Below are positions 22,408 to 34,400 of a stretch of 64,000 bases of DNA, in pieces; the stretch's first letter is position 1; each line of letters starts with the position of its first letter. The position numbers and the translations under genes were made by a program. Source of the stretch: Lineus longissimus (taxonomy: Eukaryota; Nemertea; Pilidiophora; Heteronemertea; Lineidae); the NCBI RefSeq assembly GCF_910592395.1, contig NC_088308.1, forward strand, positions 9,997,001-10,061,000, in the 5' to 3' direction. The notes under the pieces were generated by a model. The model was not told the origin of the DNA. It made no database searches and worked only from the letters and a program-made list of their open reading frames with translations.

Positions 22408-25400
22408 CTGAAAAGACAGAAGAAAATCCAAGAGTAAGAAATCATCAGAAGAAAATTTGGACGATCAAAAATCCAAACTCACCTCTGCTTTTAACAGAGG
22501 AATTACCATTACATTTGAGACGTCAATCCTGAAAGTGAAATGGTGGTTATATATCGTTCCTCAACAATCAGCTTGGTGATAATTGCTTCAGTAAAGAAAA
22601 TTCACTAAGAAATCATCAAAGGAGTACCTTATATAGCGGTGATATGTATACAGACATAGAAAGATCAAGGGGGTTATCTTCTGTCTCTCTAAATATCATA
22701 CCAAGTCGTACCTTTAAAGAGGACAGTATTTTATATTGTTGGTGACTGAAACCATTTACCATCCCTGCTAATTATCAATGCATTTTTTTGAATTCCTGTG
22801 GATCTCCTGACATTGCCTGATAGCCTTATGCCCTGCACTTGGAGGTTCATGTGAGGTGAGACAGAATTATATTTTTGACTACAGCTTGTCGTCAATAAAA
22901 TAAAAGAATCTTCATGCAGAAATCGATAGGACAGCGAAAGTTCCTTAGAAATCGATAGATCACTTAGAGAAATATGAACTTTAATCAATGATCTAAAAAT
23001 ATAAAAGAACATCTGTTATACCTCAGACAAACTTGTGCAACTTCGTTAGTGTTGAGAATTTGAAACCAAACTACGGTACTAGCATTATTATGTAAAGTGT
23101 ATAGCCTTCCTGTTCTGTGAGGGGGAATGGGGAGGGGAGGGGAGGTTACTTGTCCTGCGCCCCATTATAAATATGGCCACATCCCTGCTCTTGATAGTGG
23201 CAACGTCCAAATCCAAATTCCCGCTAAAATGCAATTACTGTCGTACAATCATGCAAACATTTTTTCTTCTCTATCCCAAATTCCATCAGTAATTTTTGGG
23301 CGATCACGGCGTCCCATAAAAAATACCATTCCACCTCTGCTGCATTCAAAACGCCCATCTGTGCCTTTCCCATTCTTACAGTAATACACCCATAACGTGT
23401 GTTTGCCCTCAACCACTGTTGGCAGATTAGAAGTCACTGTGTACTAGTGTACTGAGCTACTGTATAGTATGCGTTAATCGGTCTGCCCGCGAAACTTGTT
23501 CGAATGGAAAGTCGTTGAATATTCAGGCTCAGGTCACTATTGATCAGCCCGTCATCCGCGAGAACAGTGGTCTGGTCAATTTCATCAGTGCTCAGGCCTA
23601 CTCGTCTGCATTCATTGCTTTCGTGAATGACCATCGTGCTGAACTGCATTAACCCTTGGCATTCCAGTAGTGGTATTGAAGAAAAACTGATGACACCTGT
23701 TTTATGAATTCTATTTTGTCCAGCAGACTTTAAACTTTGACCATTCGTCACAGGATTTTTACACAGGAGAAGAATTGTTAAAAGGGTATGGTAGGTTTAT
23801 GCCAAATCATGGTCTAAATCTTCAGCTAAATTTATAAATTCAAGACCATCGTCTTCGGCATTTTTGAAAAAAAACGTTATCGAAATCAACGATGTCTTCG
23901 TCAGCGTGTTCTGAAACGGGTGGTTCATCAGGTTGCAGTAACCTACATGCACGCCACGACGTGCGGACTGCCTCTTCATTTATGAGGGCCTAGGAGTCAC
24001 TTATGATTTGCAAAACTGTCCGTCTGGTTATAGGTTCGCAACGACCATTTTCATCATTGTTGTCGATTTTCCAGGTTTTCCACCTTCTTCGCGTGTTACT
24101 TTTAAAAGATCGGATGATTGTTCGATCAAGGGGTTGAACCAGCGAGGTACATCTCCCTGGGACCATTTCTACAAAACCCGGTGCATCTTCAATCTGACAC
24201 TGCACCTGTGAATTTCGATCGGCCGGGAACATATCCCATATCAACAGGAACGGAAATTCGTCCCCATGAAAGAAGGGTCTGCCAGTAGGCCCAACCCGTT
24301 TCGGACGCCGGTACACGAACGTTGTTGGGAGCATTTTCCCACAAACACTCAATTTCTGCGCCGTCTGCCCTTAGGCCTTTGCAGATGACACTTGCAGGCA
24401 TTTTCCTGCCATTTACTGTTATACCCAATGTGACAGTGCACCCTAAACACCGGGGCCGACCGATTAACGCATACTACACAGTATATACCGAAGGAGAAGA
24501 GTCCATTGATCACACTCTTTGTTATGCACGGTGTTTCAATACCACTTGGACATGTTTTTCTTCTTCTTCATCTTCTTCTTCAGCGTTTGCTCTGCACTTG
24601 GAGGAGATTTTCTCCAGGGCGTATTTCCTCCTCCAAGGCGGGATGAGTGTTTATAATTATGCGTGACACTACGGTTATGCGCCAATTGGGTTTACTGGCT
24701 GGTGAATCCGACTTCGGCGCGAGGTTGAGTCCACGCAAGCTACTCATGTTTCTCACATGGTTGGGTCTTTAACCAGCTTAACGCTAACTCCATAACTCCA
24801 ACCTTATGCCTCCAACTTGGGACATATAGAAACCAGAACACATAGAACCTTGAACACATGGAACCTTCCTTATTTGGGAACACATAGAACCAGTGAAACA
24901 TAAAACCTGGGGATGTATAGGGATGACCACGAAAATCTTCCCCTGGAGATAGCAGCATGGTTTATATACTGCCCAACGCGACCATAGTATGTCCCTGGAG
25001 TTAGTTAAAATTGTATACTTCCTACATGTACCGGGTTTTGATTCGACCTGTTCGTTGGTGTTGTTCATCCCGCCCAAAATGTACTTGTGAACACCACTAC
25101 CCACTTGCTGATGTATGTATCTCGTTGCCACCAAATCATTGATTACCACTTACACTAGTTGCACTTCGTGGAATAGCTGTGCAGTATACGCAGTGCTGAA
25201 CAGCCCACCGCATTGGAATTTATAGATTTGAGTTTGAAACAATTTATACGGTAATTCATATTTACAATGTAGCTCATGTTTTCATTACGCCTTTACTGCT
25301 GTAGCCATCTTCAAAAGTTCTTTTTGAATTATATTGGCACTATGGCCAAATAACATCCCAATTTTGTGGTCTAGAACTGCCATTATAGCAGCAGAATAAA

Positions 25401-28400
25401 GGTGAGCACAAGGTCCCTGTGACCTTCAATTCGACCTCTTGACCCTCAAATCTGGTGTCTTTAGGACACTGATGCAGTAGCCTGAAATAGCTGAAGGGCA
25501 GTCCTTCAAAGTGACATGTGGAAGGTGACAATAAAAATAAAAACGCAAAGTCTATGTAAACCAAGTCTTGTGCCGGTGTGCAAGGGATAGTAGTCCTAGG
25601 GCTGATAGTCCGTGTAACAATAGCCCGCATTGCTAAATGTTTTGGTTAGGGTTAGCGGTACAATAGATCATGCTGCTTAATTGATCAAATACAATGCTAC
25701 CGGACTATGACTCCAGGGGGACTATATCCGCTGTCACACCGGTTTTCATGGCTTAGATATGAGCTTAAAAGGGCATACGGGTCAAATATACATTCCCGAG
25801 GTTGGCCGAAGCGAGAATGCGGTCGGGATCCCAGTCTAGGCGGTAGTTGAATCTGCGGCTGTGAAGGGTAAACAAATATTGAGTTTAAAGCTGAGCGTCA
25901 AAGAGGATATTAATAGCTCTATAAACAATATTGGGCGATTGTAATGTAATGGGAATCGAACCCGGGATCTCAGAGGTGACAGGCGCCGGTGTAATATATG
26001 TGAGTGTTTCCCGTGTGTAAGTGTTTCCCCTCATTGTTTGGGAACGCTCAAAAATAGATTGACAAGTTTTTCTGTGTATCCCCCCTATTGAAAAGTCGTG
26101 GTCTCTCTAGCTGCCTATTGTTTGGCAACACTGACACATGGGGAACAACCACAGATGTTACACCGGTGCTACCACAGCGCCACTCCGACAGCCCCTCAAA
26201 GGTAAAAACTACCAGATTCGCCGACAACTCGCAAGTCAGGTATCCTTACCTGAAGGCAAATGTGACCATACAAGCATGCAAACGTACAAAGGTGAATCTA
26301 GAAATTTCAGAAAGAGACTGAAAACACTGATGCATTCTTACATGTCGTGTAGGATTTTCTTGAAGTCCTAAAGCAATTAGAACTCTTAACTTCGAAAACG
26401 AAGTGAATGCCAATCTTAGGGGTAGGAGTTTGTTCTTCCTTTCCCGGGGAACAGCCTCCCATATTTTAAACGGGCATTCACTTCATTTTGAGGAAGTTCT
26501 TATTGTTTTGGATTTCAAGTTCTCGCCAAATGGTGGTGCCTATGGTTAACACTTAATCTGTCACTCCAAGGAACTAATACTAATAGCCAACTATAGTCAC
26601 CCAGAAAAGAAATATTATATTAAGCAAAGAAACCGTTAAGCTTGTTTTTTAGAACACAATGGTTCTAACTAAGGTTATGTTCAGGCATATATTCACATAT
26701 CATCTCCAAGCATGTTTGCACCATATGTATGCCAACGAAATATTAAACCACTGTTTGTTTTGTTGGTTGTTTTCACAACTTGGGAGACTTCACAATCGAA
26801 ATTCCATTATTTTGGCCAAGTTGTAAGATGAGTTAGCCACTTGTAGGCACGTGTAATTTTGCCTTAAAAGCTAATGGCATCTTTGGCCCTGAGCTGGTCT
26901 TTTAACTAAACAATTGTTTTTTTCTACATTCAAATGTACACTAAACTTTATACCTCACAATTTGCATCTTGACAGATTTCCTTCAAGTACTTAGCAGTTC
27001 CTACCGCTTGAATGGTCTTTAGTGAAAGTCTACACTGCACACTATTTCAAGCCTGAGAGCCCACTAATCACCGCCACTAATTTAACCATTTCCACACACA
27101 ACCAAACAATACCAAAACATAATTCAAAATTCCACAAGATCAAAACCTTGACGATCGAGAGCAAGAGCTATCAAACTGGTGTCACCTGATGACTGTCATT
27201 CTAAAGAACCGCAGTGAACCCAAACTTTCTAGGAATGGTCAGAGCTTAGAAATATTCTTGCATTCTACCTCATCTGTGGAAATAAAATGAAGCCCCTCAT
27301 GAAGCCCCTCAACCCCCTTATGAAATAGTTTCTTGGGAGCTGGTCATCCTCCTTTAACAAGCTACACGTGGTTTACTAATGAAGAGGAGATCATCGGCTT
27401 TCCATTGATACCATTCTTGCATTGCAGTCTCGCATGACGGAGTAAATTGTAATTGAAAATGACGAGCTCAAATCCGAAATTTCCGAGTCTGGTGAATTGA
27501 AATGAACGATTACAAACTGATCTCACACCATGTGACTTTTTCCTTAAGGGATACATGAAAAACAAGGTATTCGCGACTCCTCCCCGTGATGTTAATGATT
27601 TGTAGGGCCGAATTCAACACAAAGTGGATGTTTTACGCGGGCATCCAGCGATGGTCAGACAAGCAGTTCAGGGCATGCTCCATCGTTGTGAACTTTGTGT
27701 TGTAAGAGGAGGAGGGCATGTTGAAGGTGTGGGTGCATAGTAAGACAAGATTGGAAGATATTTGGATAAAGCCCAATAATTCATGAGAAAATCGTGTTTG
27801 TTTTAATCTTTTGAAGTTGGTAAATTTTGCATTTGAGCTCGTCATTTTCAGTTACAATTTACTCGGTCATGCGAGACCACAATTATGCAAGAATGGTATC
27901 AAAGGAAAAGCTGAGAATCTCCTCTTCATTAGTAAACCACATGTAGCTTGTCAAACTAAATAGTCTTGGCATATTAACCGCTTGAATTTGGATCACCTTT
28001 TTTATTTGCACTGTATAACAGCAAATCTGGACACACCCACTTTAATTTGGGCAACAACGCAATTTTGAGATTCCTGCATGCAAAGTGTCCATTAATCTTT
28101 TTCTGGCCAAAGACCGAAGAGGGTATGATGTCTAAAGAAGGACTGACCCAAATTTAAATCAAGCATGGCAAGTGTCTTCCCCATCCTTTTGTGTCGGTCA
28201 TTGAAACCGAAATGTTGTTCCTCAAATAGCCATTGGCAGTTGAGAGAAAGTTTCAAACCATATCAAAACACAGTGTATTGTGCAATAATTGGTTGTAGAT
28301 GAACAGACTAGACAGCAGTACGGCTGATCTATGACAAAGGAGTTGGGTCACTGTCGGCTGAAGGATGAAGGAGCGAGTTGCTGTTGACTATCACTTTCGA

Positions 28401-31400
28401 TTTAAGTGGTACAGATAAATAGTGGTAGGGAACAAAAGGCTGATAGGGGTTAACCTGCAGGCGGAGGGTTTTCTCAAGTAACAATTAACCACGGTGAGGA
28501 AATTAGGAGACCATCTCAGCAGTTACTTAGTGTTGTTATTTTGACTAGAACTGAGGTCACTAACTAATTAACTAAAAAAAACTAATAGATGACCTGAGTA
28601 TAACATGTATATTGGGGGGGGGGGGGATTAAAGAAAAATTCCTCTTATCATCTTTATGATGACAATATGTTTTCTCTACATATTTCATAATGACATACAT
28701 TCCCTGGTATCAACAATTTATAAAGACTACAATTCTTGCTGGTATTGAGTCTTGCCAAAATCAATACATGAAGATACAGGGTCTTTTTATAACAGAAGAG
28801 TTGGGGACAGGTAACCCCCCTTTCCCCTCTCCAATGAGCACGTCCGTTACAGAAACATCACAGAGCAACCCAAAAGGAAAAGGATTGACGCCGAATTGTA
28901 GTTTTTTTAAACATGCTCAGTATTTCAATGCTTTTGTTCTAGTGCTAAAAATGTGGCTCGGGGACACTTTCTAGACTATTTACTTTTCACATTTGAATTT
29001 CCCTTTCGGCACAATAGTTAGTATATCTTGGACAGGCATGTGTTTATGAGAGGAAGCACGAGCTTCACATCCTTGAACAATATTGACACGCCTTGGGGAA
29101 GATATGAATGTAATCCTTACCACAGGCCTGGTGCATGTACAATATGAGAGAATGATGGGTGTGGTTCATTTTAAACTGGAGCTCTAAATTGTAAAAGCGC
29201 AGCGCTAACAAGCAACTCAAATGGTTTCAGCCTGCAATACAATTGCTACTGTGTGCAACAGAATAATATCTTGTCTGCGGGTTCAAGCCATAATCCGTGG
29301 ATTTGATATTGCTGACTCACACCTGGTAGTTGAGATTAAATTATTCAACGAGGTAAAGTGTAAAATCACTTTGACTTTTCACATCAACATAAAGTATGGT
29401 GTTTGCACTTTCCCTTGATTCCTGATGAGAATTGACATTGAAATGGAGGTATTGGTTGTCTCGTGAAACACAGCACGGGTGAAGCTACAATTGAAGTCAA
29501 AATCAAGGTAGCGGCTGAGGCTTTGGGCAAAAAGACAACGTGTGGTGAGACAACCAATACCAAAAGTGAGATATCAATTTCTATTCTACTCCAAACATTA
29601 ACTTGAAAGCTTGGTCTTTTCCCTGAAAATATTTTTGAATTTCACAGGCACCATGAAAGATATATCAATGGTAGAGGTATCAAATCAGGTGCTGGTGACA
29701 TCTAATTGGGCTGTTTCGTTTCGACCGCCAACAACGCGCCTGAAGGGTGCCCTTTTCGCCAGGGGTCTGAGTTATTGAGAGGTGGAGTGCACTGAAAAAC
29801 CCTGGTACAGTACACCGTGACATCTTTGCAAGCGTTTTACTTTCGCACGTAAAATTCAACTCGAAAGTACATTAACCATTAGGCAGCAAATGCGATATTT
29901 CCTTTAGTCTATCACCACGTGAAAAGGAGGAAAGTTAAAAACAATTTCACTATCTTGAGGAGTTTGTCATGGTGATTCTTGTGGAATGTCTAAAATTGCA
30001 ACGCTCCCAGGGTTTGAAGCAAGACAAAATGAACAAATCAGGTCAATTTCAATTCATTGTTTTATCATAATGAATGTTTTGGGCTATGGTGTCATCCATG
30101 CAAGTTTCAGAAATATCGCCCTGGTAGTTTTTGCGCAATCCAAGGACTCAGCCAGCTCCTTTGTCAAAAAAAATTTAGCGTCGCGAAAATTTCGTTGTGA
30201 ACAGTATAAAGAAGGATGTATGTATACGAATGATTATAAAATCACCATATTTAAATGCCCGAAACCTTGATGTGATTGGTGACAACATGTCAATTACGAG
30301 TTGTTATGATCGGGTTGGAGTATCAATTTGGAATCATTACAATGTTATATGGAATAGCCATGTCAAGTGAAGGGCCATCATCTAACAATTAAAAAAAACA
30401 GAATGATTACAATCGACTATTGATCCAGTCAACTTATTTTATACCTCTTTAGAATTGGGTGCCTTGGGTGTAGAAATACATACTGATAAATCTCTATATG
30501 AACCAAAATGACATTCAGTAGAATTATTACTTGATCGTATCATTTTCACCCTTGATACCCCAGTAAGCTTTGAAAGAGGGTCCTTTAGATAGTAAGGCAT
30601 TGTCGTATTGCGTGAAAATGTGTGTTGTGGACACTTGAAAGATCTCAAAATCTGTGCAAGAACCTGTCGATGTTTGTATTAAAAGACTTGTCATTCAAAT
30701 GGAGCATCGTGTATATGGTACTATGCCAAAATGGCTTTCTATCCAATCTAGAAGGTCAATTTCAACAAAAAGGTTGGCAGGACAAAAATCGATGCATGTT
30801 CATTTCTGGAAACAAATTTCAATCTAATCATCGGGTTGATCATTGGTATCAGCCTATCGAACAAACATACCCAAACCCCAGATCCAAGCATGCCAATTGG
30901 CCTGATCGATTCTCTGCTTAATTTTGTTTAGCTGATAATTATTGCAAAATAAGATGGGGCTTATTTGGATGTTGTTAGAGCAGGGCCGTAGCTAGCTTTA
31001 TACTCGGGGAGGGGGAGGGGGCAAAAGGCTCTCTCAAGGCTCTCTCGGGGATGGGGCAAAATGACACTTTGGAGACTTCTGGGGGGGGGGACATGGGGTT
31101 AAAAAGTCTAACCTGCAGTGGACTGACATGGCAAAATGCCACATATATAGGGATAAGATGCCATAATGATCGATTACACTGTGACCCGATGTAGGCCGCA
31201 GATTATGGTTATATTTATAACCACTTTTAATCAATATTAATCATCCAAAGGCAAAATCAATCCCCTTGAAGGTGGTGCCAATCAGCTTTTCTCGGCAATG
31301 TCGGATAATTACTGTGATTTTGCGCAGTAATATGCAAGATATATGCAGGGCATTTATTATATGATCAGACCATATGTCACATCGCAAGATGCAGCATATG

Positions 31401-34400
31401 GTGACTTACATGTGTGTCACATCTAAAGATCCAGCATATAGTGAATCAGAAGATCGGACAAGAAGAGTCTATTGTATGGTCATCCTCATGTCCCTATATG
31501 TATTTGTAGTAAGAAAAGGCCGAACTGCTTATTGACTCTTACATATTTTGCACCAACCTTATATAGCTGTTATGGTAGCCAAACCACAACTGCTGCCACC
31601 AAAACGAGGTACAGTGCATCATACACTGTAAACAGTGCTACCTTCAACTAAAGGCGCTTAAGCATTAATTTCAAAATGACAAACCCTGCGTTGCTGCACA
31701 GAAAAGGGGTAGTCTACAATGAACTTTCCACTTTTCAGTGTGATGTATTATTGACATATGTTCAAGATAACAGGTGGTTTAAAGATTCATGAGAATTTAA
31801 GTTAGGTGTACATGCCTTGTAGTTAGTATAATTACCACGACCTGTACGGGGTTAAACATCTGCAGGTCAATAAAATGTGCACATATGCATTCCCATGTAC
31901 ATGAGAGGGAGAGTAATGAAAGTGCTTTACTAATGCTAATAAGAGTAAGGCACAAGGTTTTGTAATTTGAACTTAAACAAAGAAATATACAGGAATTTCA
32001 CAGTTACAAGGTTTTCCTCTAAATTTTCCTCAGTCCAATTCTAGGCCTACAAAGGGGAATGGTTTTGACTTTCTTTACCCAATTCTTTATATACCCTCAT
32101 TTATTGAATAGGGCATTTAGTCATGTACCCGAAACTTCTCATATTCCCCTTTGTGGGCCTAGAATTGGACTTAGCAAATATAGAGGAAAACCATTTAACT
32201 GTGAACTTCCTGTATATTTTTGGATAAGAATTTCCAACCAATCACAGTAATCAGTTATGCGGGTGGGAAGGAGTAGAATGCTGGGTGACATTCAATGCCC
32301 CCCATAGCTGAAAAGGCAGTTTACTGATAATGCAGTTTACTGACAAGTGGCGTGTTGTCAGTAAGCGGGCATTGCCAGTAAAATGCCTTACAGCCCTTCA
32401 TGAGGGAGGGGGGGGGGGGCTGCATTCAGTAAACCAACAATGTACTCCTCTTCACCCATATGACTATACCCGTGCACCAAGCCTGATAATATACAATCTC
32501 AAACAAATATCGAAATATTGGATTATGTGGAACAGAATGTGGAATATATTAATACACCTTTATAATTTATTGGAAATTACTCTGAAAATTATTTCGGGAT
32601 TGAAAGCCTCCTGTGAATCTGTCATCACCACAAATCATTACAATAAAGAGAACCAGTGGTCAAATGTTTTTCGCAGGTGCATTGTAACTATAAGATTGTG
32701 TGACACACTTGGCTTACTAAGGGACATGGGCCAGTCATTGATGTATCAAGACATTGTTATCCTGTTCTAATGTTTAGGGTCAAAATAATTGTACGTAAGA
32801 TTCCTATTGTAGAGGGTTAATAAATAAAATATGAGTTTTTCTATGAAGTGTAGTGCACGCCCTAGCGTTACAGCATAGCTAATGGGTAAATGAACTAACG
32901 AAGTGTCCTGTGTACAGTGCTGTTCCTTGATGACTCATGTCAACACAGGAGAATGTTCTCTCAATTAATCCTGACATGGTCAATAATTTACCTGGTAATT
33001 CTACTAGAATGGGGTTCTGGTGTTTGAGCATGGAATATTATGCGAGATATTTCAAGAGTTGACAGTGCTCGTGTTTTGAAACTCTGCACCAAATTTCACT
33101 TCACAGGGTGTTCCAAAAAAGGTACACTCATTTCACACACACGATTGTGAGTTATATACGGAGCAATTTGCAGGAAATGAAGAATAAATCAAGACAAGTC
33201 TTTCTTCATTCTTGGTATTAGCCTTTGAAAATACGAATTCCTATTATTAGTTTCATATTTAACTTCTTGAATTTCTGTACTGGCCTCAATAAATCAGAGT
33301 TAAAAACCTTTTGGGACAACTTGTATGAATGGTTTGGAGATCAGTTACATCAAATTCATTACTAAACTATTACTACGGACAACATAAGTTTCATGCAGTT
33401 TTTACCGCACATCATGAGTTCTCGTTTCCTAAAGCTGCCTGGTCTTAGTGCAGTGACAGTCATAGTTTTAGACCAGAAAATTATAGGAGGGATGGGTTTT
33501 GAATTGGTCACATGGAAATTATGTGGACTCGTGAAATTTTGCCTGTTCATAGCAAAAAGAAGATGGGCCAAGATATTTCTGGGGGAGGGGATTCAAGGAA
33601 ATTCTCAATAATTCCCTGGCATCAAAGGCATAGGAATTGCACTAACTTTTTTGCTGATATTGGTCGGGCAGGTAATTGGTTTTCAGATAATTCTATCTCA
33701 CTTTTCCACACATTGTTCAACTTCAATCTCTGATGATTGGTTTCCTCCGGGGTCTCCAGTTTCCTCCTACATTACATTACAAGTTTTCTGATAATGCTTA
33801 AAGAGACATAGTCCTCGTTGATGCTTATTGTAGCTCTCAAGATAATATGTAAGGGGGGGGGGGGGGGTTAAGAATTTGTGTTTTTGCTTTTTTATTTCAA
33901 GAGGTGAGTCCAGTGGGGCTTTTCTGTTTTTAAAAAGCTTATCCAAAGATAGGCAAGGATACACACATTCATCATTAGTCTATCAAACTGTTGTTCGCAA
34001 TAACCCCAGTGCTATATACTGCCGGAGAGAGGACGGACTGGTCACACATTTTAGGCATTACTCCTCGTATCTCCAACTCTAACGTTTTCATTGTAGTCAT
34101 TATTTAGTCTTGGTATAACTCATAAATTAATTCAAATCCTGAGTATCAGATATTCAGTTATACTGGTATGAAATTTCAGTTTTAAAAACTTGATACGTCA
34201 AGTTGTTTCTGCCCATTTTGCTGGCGTCGATACTACGAAAATATTTGCTCGTCTGATTGCGATAGGTAGAGTAATGTTTAACATGCCTACAATGTGAACG
34301 AGGCCTAAACTCCCTAAGCACATTATTGACAAATGGCCATGGGGTGAATTAGTATTCCTTTTATCGAAGAATAAATGTCACAACGGGAGAGTATACAGTA

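Noticed and set aside
32330-32770. 146-codon plus-strand open frame
   Set aside because: It starts in a repeat, runs through a G-run (poly-Gly) and has no domain or splice context.
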